Assembly (NCBI RefSeq): GCF_000091305.1
Contig: NC_013929.1
Span: forward strand, 10,044,001-10,108,000
Reading direction: 5' to 3'
Source: Streptomyces scabiei 87.22
GTDB taxonomy: Bacteria; Actinomycetota; Actinomycetes; Streptomycetales; Streptomycetaceae
DNA length: 64,000 bases
The first letter of the stretch is position 1. Every line of letters starts with the position of its first letter. Shown here piece by piece: positions 7,543 through 15,713 of the stretch. The notes under the pieces were generated by a model. The model ran no database searches and had not been told where the DNA came from. It worked only from the letters and a program-made list of their open reading frames with translations. Both the position numbers and the translations under genes were made by a program.

Positions 7543-9051
7543 TCACATGTGGACGACGGGTGCCGCGTCGGGATCCTGCTCCGGTACACCGCGACGGTAG
7601 AGGATGACGCTGACGGCCAGGCCGACGGTGAAGAAGACGGCCGACCACCAGTAGGCGGTGGAATAGGCCTCCAGACCCGCATGGGCCTGCACGACGGGAT
7701 CCCTGGGGTCCTTGCCGGTCAGGTAGTCGGTTGCGGCGCCGGTGGCGAGGGTGTTGAGCAGAGCGGTGCCGATCGAGCCGCCGACCTGCAGCATGGCGTT
7801 GACGGTGGCGGAGGCGACCCCGGAGTGCTCGGCGTCCACACCTGTGACGGCCAGGCTCATGGCAGGGGGCATCACCAGGCCGAGCCCGAGGCCCGTCACG
7901 ACCAGAGTCGGCAGGATGTCCGTGCCGTACGAGCTGTGGAGGTCGAGGCCGGTCATCCAGACCATGCCGGCGGCGGCCAGGCCCATGCCGAGCGGGACCA
8001 CCGGCTTGGGGCCGATGCGGGGGAGCAGCACGCTGGTGGCGAGGGCGGAAGTGATCATGAGTGCGCCGGTCATGGGCAGGAAGGCCAGCCCGGTCTCGAT
8101 GGGCGTGTAGCCGAGGCTCTGCTGCAGGTAGTAGGTGAGGAAGAGGAAGACCCCGAACATGCCGGCTCCGCTGATCAGCACGGAGATGAAGGAGGCGCCG
8201 CGGTTGCGGTCGAGCAGGACGCGCAGGGGCAGCAGGGGGTGGGAGGACCTGGTCTGCCACACGGTGAAGGCGGCGAGCAGGACGGCTCCGACGGCCAGCC
8301 AACCCCATGTCTGAGGCGAACTCCAGTCATGGCTCTCGGCGTTGGCGAAGCCGTAGACCAGGCTGAACAGGCCGCCGCCGACGAGGACGGCGCCGGGGAT
8401 GTCCAGGCTGGTGGTCTCGTCGCGGGTGCTACGGCGCAGAAGGAGGGCACCTCCGAGGAGCGCCGCACCGGCGAAGACAAGGTTGACGTAGAGCGTCCAG
8501 CGCCAGTCGAGGTGCTCGGTGAGCACACCGCCGAGCAGCAGGCCCACGGCACCGCCGGCGCCGGCGATGGCGCCGTAGACACCGAAGGCCCTGGCGCGTT
8601 CCTTGGGGTCGGTGAACGTCGTGGTCAGCAGCGACATCGCGGCCGGGGCGAGCAGGGCCCCGAACAGGCCCTGGCCGACGCGCGCGGCGACCAGCATCTC
8701 GAAGCTGTTCGCGGCCCCGCCCAGGGCGGAGGCACCGGCGAAGCCGACCAGTCCGACCAGGAACGTGATCTTGCGGCCGAACAGGTCGGCTATGCGTCCG
8801 CCGAGCAGCAGCAGGCTGCCGAAGGCGAGGGCGTAGGCGGTGACGACCCACTGCCGGTCGCCGTCGGAGAAGCCTAGGTCCTTCTGGGCCGAGGGCAGGG
8901 CGATGTTCACGATCGTCGAGTCGAGCACCACCATGAGCTGGGCCACGCCGATGACGGTGAGAATCCACCAGCGATGGCGAGGTGGTGTGCCGGAGGAAGG
9001 AAGCGGGGACACGCCGGCCGTGGCCGGTGCGCCGAGGGAGGTTCCAGACAT
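7543..9051 (-). CDS. MFS drug:H+ antiporter, DHA2 (EmrB/QacA) family
   Basis: This 502-residue membrane protein has about 14 hydrophobic segments and the DHA2 signature MVVLDSTIVNIALPSAQ after the first segment, with GGRIADLFGRK (motif A) between segments 2 and 3. Length is normal. It should export small hydrophobic molecules against a proton gradient. GGAG lies 8 bases before the ATG at 9051. It is the second gene of a leftward pair with the DUF2236 gene (109-base gap), and the TetR gene divergent from that pair is its likely local repressor. The substrate is not deducible from sequence. Confidence 0.9.
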   Translation of the reverse strand: MSGTSLGAPATAGVSPLPSSGTPPRHRWWILTVIGVAQLMVVLDSTIVNIALPSAQKDLGFSDGDRQWVVTAYALAFGSLLLLGGRIADLFGRKITFLVGLVGFAGASALGGAANSFEMLVAARVGQGLFGALLAPAAMSLLTTTFTDPKERARAFGVYGAIAGAGGAVGLLLGGVLTEHLDWRWTLYVNLVFAGAALLGGALLLRRSTRDETTSLDIPGAVLVGGGLFSLVYGFANAESHDWSSPQTWGWLAVGAVLLAAFTVWQTRSSHPLLPLRVLLDRNRGASFISVLISGAGMFGVFLFLTYYLQQSLGYTPIETGLAFLPMTGALMITSALATSVLLPRIGPKPVVPLGMGLAAAGMVWMTGLDLHSSYGTDILPTLVVTGLGLGLVMPPAMSLAVTGVDAEHSGVASATVNAMLQVGGSIGTALLNTLATGAATDYLTGKDPRDPVVQAHAGLEAYSTAYWWSAVFFTVGLAVSVILYRRGVPEQDPDAAPVVHM

Positions 9052-9160
9052 GACGAAGTCTCCAGAGACATGATGAAGGAGCAGGAAGGTGCGGTGAGGC
9101 GATGCGGACGGCTGCTTCGTTGGAGCTCGTCACGTGGTGCGGTCGGTGATCGGGTGGCTG

Positions 9161-10381
9161 TCAGGCCGCCGGCGTACCCGAGCGACGGACTTCAGCGCGA
9201 CGCCGGGACGTGACACCAAGGGCGAGAACGGCCGCGATCGGGTCCGTTCCGGGCCCGGGCTCGTCGGCGGCCTGCCGGCGAGCTGCCTGGGCCGAGGCGG
9301 GGGAGAAGGTCTGCCAGTGCCGGGCTTGACGGTTCAACGTGCTGATCAACGGCATGAGATCGGTTACGGCCGGGTCGTCGGGGATGCCCAGCCGATCGGC
9401 CGCCGGGTCTCCGAGGGCCCGTCGGAGCACCCAGTGGATGAGGTCGCGCAGCCGCTCCTCGGACAGGACCGCGCCCGGTGCCTGCGCCGTAGCGTGGGCC
9501 TGCGCGCCGATCACGGCAGCCGTGGCGGTGCGTGACGTGTCGTCGGGGGAGGGCGTCATGGCGTCCAGCATGTCCTGCAGGCGGCGGGCGCCGGCGTGGT
9601 CGGCGACGGCTTCGTACAGGCTCTGGTCCACCCCCAGAAGATGGGCGACGTACGCCCAGTACCGGTAGAGCCGGCGCTCCTCCTCGCCGGTGACGTCGAT
9701 ACCGACGGCGGCCAGGGCCTGGTGGGCGACGAGGGTGAAACCGAGCCAGGTGCGTGCCATGTCGAGCCGGCCGATCGGCAGGCCCGGGACGACGCCCCTG
9801 TCCCGGTCCATGAGGGCTGTGGCCCGCAAGCGGGCATGGCGCAGCCGGGCCTCCACGGTGGCCACGTGCCCGGGCCGTCCGCGCAGCAGCCCACCCGGCC
9901 GGATGGCCTGCCGTGCCCACACCCCGGCCTCCACGAGCCGCCGCGGAGCGCTCTGAGCCGGCCTGTCGGTGCGGATCAGCAGTCGCGCGGCGGCCGGGGA
10001 GGCGTAGGTGTGGACGAGCGCGCCGGTGATCGCGCAGAGCCCGAACCACATGGGCGGGACGGACAGGCTCACCACATCGCCGCGGTGGAGCATCAAGGGG
10101 TCGGCCCAGGACGGGGGCGTCTCCACCTGCTCCAGCAGTGCGGCAACGGCTTCCGGGGGCTGCTCGTCGAGACCTGCCAGCCCTTTCCTCAGACCGGCAT
10201 CGAGCGCCTGCCGTGTCCTGGGGCCGCAGGCATCCAGTTCTGCGATGACGGCGTCGGCGAGCGGATCCCCGGCGGTGAGCAGCGACGCCATGCGCTCCGC
10301 CTCCAGGGAGGGCCTACGGCCCACCGCTTCAGGAGCGCTCGCTTGTTCGGCGGCGGTGTGGGGGGTGTGGTGCGCGGTCAT
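9161..10381 (-). CDS. DUF2236 / MpaB-like oxygenase family protein
   Basis: 406 residues. The central part (about 100-260) resembles the DUF2236 fold shared by latex-clearing protein (a b-type heme rubber oxygenase) and the fungal mpaB oxygenase. The segment VEARLRHARLRATALMDRD, followed some 30 residues later by LGFTLVAHQAL, fits the Arg/Thr/His heme-pocket pattern of that family. No signal peptide is visible, so it is probably cytoplasmic, unlike secreted Lcp. The start at 10381 lies 99 bases from the large palindrome at 10480-10517, and the gene is divergent from a TetR gene. The reaction is unknown; oxidative cleavage of a hydrophobic substrate is an inference from the family. Confidence 0.7.
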   Translation of the reverse strand: MTAHHTPHTAAEQASAPEAVGRRPSLEAERMASLLTAGDPLADAVIAELDACGPRTRQALDAGLRKGLAGLDEQPPEAVAALLEQVETPPSWADPLMLHRGDVVSLSVPPMWFGLCAITGALVHTYASPAAARLLIRTDRPAQSAPRRLVEAGVWARQAIRPGGLLRGRPGHVATVEARLRHARLRATALMDRDRGVVPGLPIGRLDMARTWLGFTLVAHQALAAVGIDVTGEEERRLYRYWAYVAHLLGVDQSLYEAVADHAGARRLQDMLDAMTPSPDDTSRTATAAVIGAQAHATAQAPGAVLSEERLRDLIHWVLRRALGDPAADRLGIPDDPAVTDLMPLISTLNRQARHWQTFSPASAQAARRQAADEPGPGTDPIAAVLALGVTSRRRAEVRRSGTPAA

Positions 10382-10479
10382 GTGACTCTCATTTCCGAGA
10401 AGGCGCGACCCGGAGTGTCGGACGCACGCGGCTCCCCGAGCCGGTCGGGGAGGTGGGGAGGTCCGTCACAGACACTCTC

Positions 10480-10517
10480 TGACACCCGTCAGATTAGCTG
10501 CAATCTGACGGGTGTCA
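10480..10517. promoter_or_regulatory. Perfect 38-bp palindromic operator (TetR type)
   Basis: The arms TGACACCCGTCAGATT (10480-10495) and AATCTGACGGGTGTCA (10502-10517) are perfect 16-bp inverted repeats around a 6-base spacer. The site sits between the divergent DUF2236 and TetR genes, 99 and 114 bases from their starts. Position and symmetry fit an autoregulatory TetR operator controlling both directions. Confidence 0.8.
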
Positions 10518-10630
10518 AGTAAGGTGATCTCGTGGCAGGACGCTTCGAGAGGAGGGCGAGGACTCACCGTCGGCCCATGCCTGTGCGGTGCACGCTGCGC
10601 AGGTACGAACCAGCAGTCATGGAGGCAGTG

Positions 10631-11296
10631 ATGGGAGTACGGACCGAGTCCGTCAGGCGGCCCGGGCGCCCCGGCGCCGGCACCCCGGCGGTGCCCGGGC
10701 GGGAGAGCGTCCTCCAGCGGGGCCTGGAGGCCTTCGCGGAGCTCGGCTACGACCGCGCCTCCGCACGTGAACTGGCCCGCCGTCTGGGCGTCAGCCACAA
10801 CTTCATCAACGACCGGTACGGGTCGAAGGCAGCCTTCTGGCGGGCGGTGATGGACCACGCCCTGGGTCCGCAGTCGGAGGGCCCGCCGCAGCAGGACTCC
10901 GGGGGCGACGACGCCGATCGGCTGCGGCGGATCATCGCCGGCTTCTACCGTGCCGCGGCGGACACTCCCTTGATCGGACGCATCCTCGTCGACGAGTCGT
11001 CCCGGGACACCGAACGGTTGGACTACCTGTACGAGCGGCACATCGTTCCGACTCTGCGGCTCATGGCACCCGGCATCGAGCGGCTCGTCGCCTCCGGGCG
11101 CATGGCGCCCGTCCCGATGGACGTGCTGTTCTTCGCCGTCGTTCCGCCCGTCTCGGGAATGGTGGACGGCCCTCTGGCTCGGCGCCTGGGCAGGCCCGAG
11201 CCCGCCTCGTCCCAGCAGCTGACGGGCACTGCGGAGGCGCTGGCGACGCTCGTGGTCAACGGACTGCTCGCGACGGGTGCGACAAGGGGCCGATGA
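10631..11296 (+). CDS. TetR/AcrR-family transcriptional regulator
   Basis: 221 residues. The N-terminal helix-turn-helix (about 32-75) contains ASARELARRLGVSHNFINDR and the usual YGSKAAFW after the recognition helix; the rest is an all-helical ligand domain. Start at 10631: GGAGG at 10621-10625 is 5 bases upstream, and upstream in-frame starts lack a ribosome site. It is divergent from the DUF2236-MFS pair across a 38-bp palindrome, and is therefore the likely repressor of an oxygenase and export unit. The ligand is unknown. Confidence 0.88.
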   Translation: MGVRTESVRRPGRPGAGTPAVPGRESVLQRGLEAFAELGYDRASARELARRLGVSHNFINDRYGSKAAFWRAVMDHALGPQSEGPPQQDSGGDDADRLRRIIAGFYRAAADTPLIGRILVDESSRDTERLDYLYERHIVPTLRLMAPGIERLVASGRMAPVPMDVLFFAVVPPVSGMVDGPLARRLGRPEPASSQQLTGTAEALATLVVNGLLATGATRGR

Positions 11297-11595
11297 GGTC
11301 GCGCTGCTGTCGATGCCGTGTACGGCCCGTTCGCCGGTGGGGCCGGTCCGCTCGGCACCGGCGCCGATGACGTGCTCACGGGCGATGCCGTCGGTCCCCC
11401 GTGAGAACGCGGCCCACGAGCCGGTGCGCTGCCGTGCGCCCATCTCACCGCCCCCCCTCACCGGGGGCGCTGCGGTCCACGCGTGTGGCGCGGGGAATGT
11501 TCCGAACAGGCAATCCGCCATGTCTCCTTCGGGAAAGACCTCGACCCGGCTCCGGGGGTTCACTGTCGGCCACCTGCACGAAAAGGAGCCGCACC
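11297..11595. other. Non-coding spacer
   Basis: About 300 bases between a TetR gene and a cupin-gene relic. No reading frame with consistent GC-rich third positions was found. AAAAGGAG at the right end is the ribosome site of the relic. Nothing else recognisable. Confidence 0.5.
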
Positions 11596-11802
11596 ATGCC
11601 AGACGAAGCCAGGTCGGAATTCTGGAAGGGCCTCAAGCCGATCGCCGACTCGGTGAAGCCCGACGCCCTGCCGGAGGTCTATCTGTCCCAGGTGGCCACC
11701 GACGACGACCGGTACTACGCCCCGCTCGGCGAGACCGTCGGCTCGCGCCCGCTGTGGATCAACGTCAAGGACAACTCCTGGGCCGACAACCACATGTTGG
11801 TC
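11596..11802 (+). pseudogene. Truncated cupin dioxygenase (2,4'-dihydroxyacetophenone dioxygenase-like), N-terminal relic
   Basis: A good AAGGAG site and ATG start a frame whose first ~69 residues look like the N-terminus of the 2,4'-dihydroxyacetophenone dioxygenase cupin family: SEFWKGLKPIADSVKPDALP, then VYLSQVATDDDRYYAP and SRPLWINVKDNSWAD. After residue ~69 the frame stays open for a further ~130 residues, but they read as shadow sequence of the following TetR gene. The metal-binding cupin strands (His-rich NRHYHPHEV-type motif) are missing, so the product cannot be an active dioxygenase. The gene was apparently cut, with the TetR promoter joined at about 11800. Confidence 0.55.
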
Positions 11803-11872
11803 GCTCGTCCAAGACGCTGCGCTACCATGCGTGTGAACAGGCGTTTCGATCTCACAGGGGAAAGCGGACTGC

Positions 11873-12472
11873 ATGGCTCGCATGGCGGCGAAGGACCGAC
11901 GGGAAGAGCTGATTGCGGCGGCGTTCCGGGTGATGGTCCGCGACGGAGTGACGAAGGCGACAACGCGCGCGATCGTCAACGAAGCGAAGATGCCGTTGGG
12001 TGTTTTCCACTACTGCTTCAGCTCCCGGGAAGAACTCCTGCAGGAGGTCCTCACCCGCTTCACCGCCCGGAGTGCCGACGCGGCGCGGAACGCCCTTCAG
12101 GAGGGTGGCGACCTCGGTGCGAGGATCTCCAAGAGCCTGAGCGCGTTCTGGGACGGTGTGGAACGCGGCCCGGGAGAGCACCAGGTGACCTATGAACTCA
12201 CGCACCATGCCTTGCGGCAGGCCGGGTTCGAGGAACTGGCTCGTCGGCAGTATCAGAGTTACCTGGACGTCCACCAGGGGCTCCTCGTGGAGGCCGCTGA
12301 GGCCGAGGGGATCCGTTGGACCGCTCCTGTACCGGTTCTTGCCCGCTACCTCAACGCGGTGCTGGACGGTCTCATCCTGTGCTGGCTGGTCGACCGCAAG
12401 GGCGAGGACAGCCGTGCGGTGCTGCGTCTGACCGGCGAGCATCTTCTGACCCTCGCCGAGAGCAAGGACTAG
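11873..12472 (+). CDS. TetR-family transcriptional regulator
   Basis: 199 residues. The DNA-binding domain (about 8-55) contains KATTRAIVNEAKMPLGVFHY and CFSSREELLQEV; the remainder is a helical TetR_C-type domain. ATG at 11873 after a weak GGGGAAAG site. It directly follows the truncated cupin gene and precedes, after a 377-base gap, the SMP-30 and SDR genes, which are plausible targets. The ligand is unknown. Confidence 0.85.
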   Translation: MARMAAKDRREELIAAAFRVMVRDGVTKATTRAIVNEAKMPLGVFHYCFSSREELLQEVLTRFTARSADAARNALQEGGDLGARISKSLSAFWDGVERGPGEHQVTYELTHHALRQAGFEELARRQYQSYLDVHQGLLVEAAEAEGIRWTAPVPVLARYLNAVLDGLILCWLVDRKGEDSRAVLRLTGEHLLTLAESKD

Positions 12473-12849
12473 CTGCCGGCCCGGAGTTCTCGGTGGCGGC
12501 GCGTTCCGGTCCGCGCTGCGGCCTCGGTCGGGGCCCCACTGGTTCGGTTTTCGCCGGCCGAAGCCGTCGCGTGTCACTTGTCGCGACAGCTCCGACGTCG
12601 GCCACCGGCGGCCCCGCGCGAAGAACTCCGCACGCGTCCGGGCATGCCGCCCCAACCCGCCTGCGCCCGCCGGAGCGTCGCCTGCTCCGAGGGCTCGCAC
12701 CTCAGCCACGAAGACTCCCGCCGGAACGTTGACTTCGGTTCACTCGGAATGAGACGGTCACCCGTACAAGTCAACTGTCCAGTACAAGTGTCCTACTTCT
12801 GGTTGCGGTGGTGCGAGCCCTGTCAGCCGGTCGCCCGAGGAGTGGCTGA
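12473..12849. other. Intergenic region with GTACAAGT direct repeats
   Basis: About 377 bases with no convincing gene. Near the right end GTACAAGT occurs twice in the same orientation (12764-12771 and 12783-12790, 19 bases apart), 60-85 bases before the SMP-30 start. This spacing of about two helical turns suggests a regulator-binding site, but no symmetry confirms it. Confidence 0.4.
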
Positions 12850-13827
12850 ATGAAAACGACGGCAGCGCTCGCCTTGAGCGGCCTCGGTGTTCCGGAATGC
12901 CTGCGCTGGCACGAGGGGGCGCTGTGGTTCTCCGATCTGGCGCACGGCACGGTGCATCGCTGGGACGGCAGCGGGGCGCCGGAGACGGTCCTGAGGGTGC
13001 CGGGCCGGGCCGGCGGGCTCGGCTGGCTCCCCGACGGTCGCCTGCTGGTCGTGTCCATGGACGAGGGCCGGGTGTACCGGCGTGAACCGGGCGGCGACCT
13101 GGTCGAGCACACCGACCTGCGCCACATCGTCGGTGGGCCGGTCAACGACATGCTGGTCGACCCGCAAGGGCGGGCGTACGTCGGCAACTTCGGTTTCGAC
13201 TACCACGCCTTCACGCGCAAGCACCCGAACTCTCTGCTCTACGCGCCGCCCGGCCCTCCGCGAACACCGGTCGCCCGCCTCGCCCCGGACGGACGTGTGA
13301 TCGGGCTGTCGGAGCCGTTGCTGTTTCCCAACGGCATGCTTCTCACGGCCGACGGTTCGGCTCTCGTGGTGGCCGAAACACTCGCCATGCGACTCACCCG
13401 CCTCCCCGTCAACGGCGACGGCGACGGCACGCTCGAAGGCCCGCAGCCCTGGGCCGCTCTGATCTCACCGCTCCTGTGGCGCCTCCTGAACCATCCGGGA
13501 CTGCCCGGACGCATCACCCGAAGGATCTCCGCCCTCCTCGACCGTCCCGCCGTAGCCAAGCATTCCGCGTCACCGGTCGCACCGGACGGCATCGCCTGGG
13601 ACACCGACGGCGAGACGGTCTGGGTGGCGAACGCCCTGCGCGGCGAATGCGTGCGCGTGGCGGAGGGCGGCCGGATCCTCGATCGAGTGGCGACGAGCCA
13701 GCAGACCCTCAGTTGCCTGGTGGCGGGCCATGACGGACGCACCCTCTTCGCCGCCACCGTCCCCACGGACGATCCCGTCCGCGCCGCAGCCCTGAACGGC
13801 GGCCGTATCGAGATGGTGCGGCTGTGA
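12850..13827 (+). CDS. SMP-30/gluconolactonase-like beta-propeller hydrolase
   Basis: 325 residues with SMP-30/LRE-type propeller motifs: VPECLRWHEGALWFSD with the usual metal-ligand Glu near the N-terminus, GGLGWLPDGRLLVVSMDEG, VGGPVNDMLVDPQGRAYVGNFGF and SPVAPDGIAWDTDGETVWVA. Family members are metal-dependent lactonases or esterases, and the GPVND and APDGIAWD acids fit the Ca/Zn site. It is longer than usual (about 290) because of a hydrophobic/basic insert at about 196-236, which could cap the active site. The SDR gene follows after about 57 bases, likely in one operon. The substrate is unknown; a lactone made by the neighbouring dehydrogenase is an inference. Confidence 0.83.
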   Translation: MKTTAALALSGLGVPECLRWHEGALWFSDLAHGTVHRWDGSGAPETVLRVPGRAGGLGWLPDGRLLVVSMDEGRVYRREPGGDLVEHTDLRHIVGGPVNDMLVDPQGRAYVGNFGFDYHAFTRKHPNSLLYAPPGPPRTPVARLAPDGRVIGLSEPLLFPNGMLLTADGSALVVAETLAMRLTRLPVNGDGDGTLEGPQPWAALISPLLWRLLNHPGLPGRITRRISALLDRPAVAKHSASPVAPDGIAWDTDGETVWVANALRGECVRVAEGGRILDRVATSQQTLSCLVAGHDGRTLFAATVPTDDPVRAAALNGGRIEMVRL

Positions 13828-13884
13828 CGCACCTGATGACGGACGACGGGCGCCGAAACGACATGTACGAGGGAGTGTGTGGCC

Positions 13885-14715
13885 ATGGGCCGGAAAGCTG
13901 AGCAGGAGCAGACCGTCCTGGTGACCGGCGCCGCCAACGGCATTGGCGCTGCCATCGCGGAACTCGCCGTCGCACGCGGCCATCGCGTGATGCTGACCGA
14001 CGTCGACGAAGCAGCTGTCGTCAGCCGCGCCCGCGGCCTGGGTCCCAGAGCCGCCGCCTGCGCGCTGGACATCCGCAGTTCCGCGGAATGGACCAGGGCC
14101 TTCGAGGCGGCGGAATCGGCCTTCGGCGGAGTCGACGTACTCGTCAACAACGCGGGCATCACCCACACCGGAGTGGCACGCGACCTCCGTCAGCAGCAAC
14201 ACCGTGACATCGTCGAGGTGAACCTGCTCGGCACCATCACCGGGGTCTGTACGGCGCTGGAGCGGATGACCGCCCAGGGCCACGGCCACATCGTCAACGT
14301 CTGCAGCATGACCTCGTTCCTGCCCCTGCCCGGATACGCGACCTACTGCGCCTCGAAGTACGGTCTGCGGGCCTTCCACCACAGCGTCGCCATCGAAGAG
14401 CGCGACGGACCGCTGGACTTCACCATCGTCCATCCGCCGTCCACCCGGACCGCGATGCTCGAACAGGAGATGGCCGACCCGTCCTGCGCCATCGCCTTCG
14501 CGGAGAAGTCCTACGCACCGCAGCAGATCGCCCGGGCGGTCCTCGACGCCCTCGCCACCAAACCCGTCGAGGTCGTCTTCCCGCCGCTCGCAGGCCGTGT
14601 CCAGCGGATCGCCGGAGTCTTCCCCCGGCTGATGCGCCGGATCCTCCCCGTCGCCGAAGCCAGGGGGCTGCGGCAGCGGGAACGGCTCTCGTCCGACCCG
14701 GGAGCCGGCCGATGA
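13885..14715 (+). CDS. Short-chain dehydrogenase/reductase (classical SDR)
   Basis: 276 residues with TGAANGIG (cofactor loop), VLVNNAGITH, a Ser in NVCSMTSF and the catalytic YCASK. Asp in MLTDVDEAA after the second strand suggests NAD(H) preference. The C-terminus carries an extra basic/hydrophobic tail (PLAGRVQRIAGVFPRLMRRI) that may associate with membrane. ATG 13885 is preferred over in-frame GTG 13879 because GGGAG is then 9 bases away rather than 3. It follows the SMP-30 gene; the two may oxidise an alcohol or sugar and open the lactone (inference). Confidence 0.85.
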   Translation: MGRKAEQEQTVLVTGAANGIGAAIAELAVARGHRVMLTDVDEAAVVSRARGLGPRAAACALDIRSSAEWTRAFEAAESAFGGVDVLVNNAGITHTGVARDLRQQQHRDIVEVNLLGTITGVCTALERMTAQGHGHIVNVCSMTSFLPLPGYATYCASKYGLRAFHHSVAIEERDGPLDFTIVHPPSTRTAMLEQEMADPSCAIAFAEKSYAPQQIARAVLDALATKPVEVVFPPLAGRVQRIAGVFPRLMRRILPVAEARGLRQRERLSSDPGAGR

Positions 14716-14834
14716 GAACGATCGGCGCCCTGATCACCCGTACGGTCTGCGGCGCACTGTGCGACCGCTCCCGCAGCCGCTTCGGCCGCCAGAGATTCTT
14801 TCCTCCGCTTCCACGAGGGCATCGCACGGTGTGA
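14712..14834 (+). CDS. Possible 40-residue ORF, unknown
   Basis: The ATG overlaps the SDR stop (ATGA), suggesting translational coupling, and the first ~25 codons have actinomycete-like GC third positions. The product is basic, with no recognised domain. It could be the truncated start of a lost gene or a chance frame. Confidence 0.25.
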   Translation: MRTIGALITRTVCGALCDRSRSRFGRQRFFPPLPRGHRTV

Positions 14835-14885
14835 CAGGGCTCGACCCCGATCGGCGAGCCCCGTATCGGCTACGGCGTTGCTGTT

Positions 14886-15605
14886 ATGGTGCTGGCTGAG
14901 GAGGTGGGTCTTTCCGTGGCAGAACCTGATCTTGCCAAAGCGGGTGCGGCATCGGCTCGGCGTTCTCCGGGGCGGCCACCCGTCCCGTTGGAGCGCATCG
15001 TCGCGACCGCACTGCAGATCGTGGACGAGGAGGGCGCCGACGCGCTCTCGATGCGGACATTGGCCCTGCGCCTGGGATCGGGCACGGCGACGCTGTACCG
15101 GCACTTCGACAACCGGGCCGCCCTGGTCGCCCATGTCGTGGACCGCATGTTCGGCGCCGTGGCGTTCAACGGCGACGAGTTGTCCTCGCTGGGCTGGCAG
15201 CAGGCGCTGCGAACGGGTGCGCATGCCATGTTCGACGCCCTGGCCCGGCACCGGAACGCGGCCCGCCTGCTGGTCGAGCAGGTTCCGCTGGGGCCGAACG
15301 CCATGGCACTGCGGGAGCGTTGCGTCGCGGTGTTGCTCGACAGCGGTTTCGCGCCGCGCACAGCCGCGTACGCGTACGCGACCCTGGCCCGCTACGTGCT
15401 CGGCTTCGCCATACAGGTCAACGGACATGGCGGCACAGGGCAACCCGGCGACACACAACTCGCGGCCGCGTTCCAGAGCATCGATCCGGACCTGTTCCCG
15501 GCCACCGTCACCGTGGCCGCGGTGATGCCGGTCCCGATCGAGGAGGAGTTCTCCTTCGGCCTCGAACTTCTCCTCGGCGGGCTTGCCCACCTGCGCGAGG
15601 CCTGA
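14886..15605 (+). CDS. TetR-family transcriptional regulator
   Basis: 239 residues. The helix-turn-helix (about 32-80) contains ALSMRTLALRLGSGTATLYR followed by HFDNRAALVAHV; the C-terminal half looks like the TetR_C_1 ligand domain. The ATG at 14886 has no ribosome site; an in-frame GTG at 14916 has GAGGAGG 11 bases upstream and may be the true start. The gene converges on the leftward catabolic operon 15714-20383 and could regulate it, although it is not at that operon's promoter end. Confidence 0.85.
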   Translation: MVLAEEVGLSVAEPDLAKAGAASARRSPGRPPVPLERIVATALQIVDEEGADALSMRTLALRLGSGTATLYRHFDNRAALVAHVVDRMFGAVAFNGDELSSLGWQQALRTGAHAMFDALARHRNAARLLVEQVPLGPNAMALRERCVAVLLDSGFAPRTAAYAYATLARYVLGFAIQVNGHGGTGQPGDTQLAAAFQSIDPDLFPATVTVAAVMPVPIEEEFSFGLELLLGGLAHLREA

Positions 15606-15713
15606 CCGAGCCACGAGCCCGACCCGATCCGCCGCGCGTGGCGCGACCAGCGCAGCGGTACGGCATTCTCCGGTGTCACCGCTCCAGGGAGCTGTTCACG
15701 TCACCTTCTGCTG

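Noticed and set aside
9596..10522. Plus-strand frame opposite the DUF2236 gene, running across the palindrome
   Set aside because: Antisense to a gene with good codon bias, and it reads through the regulatory region.
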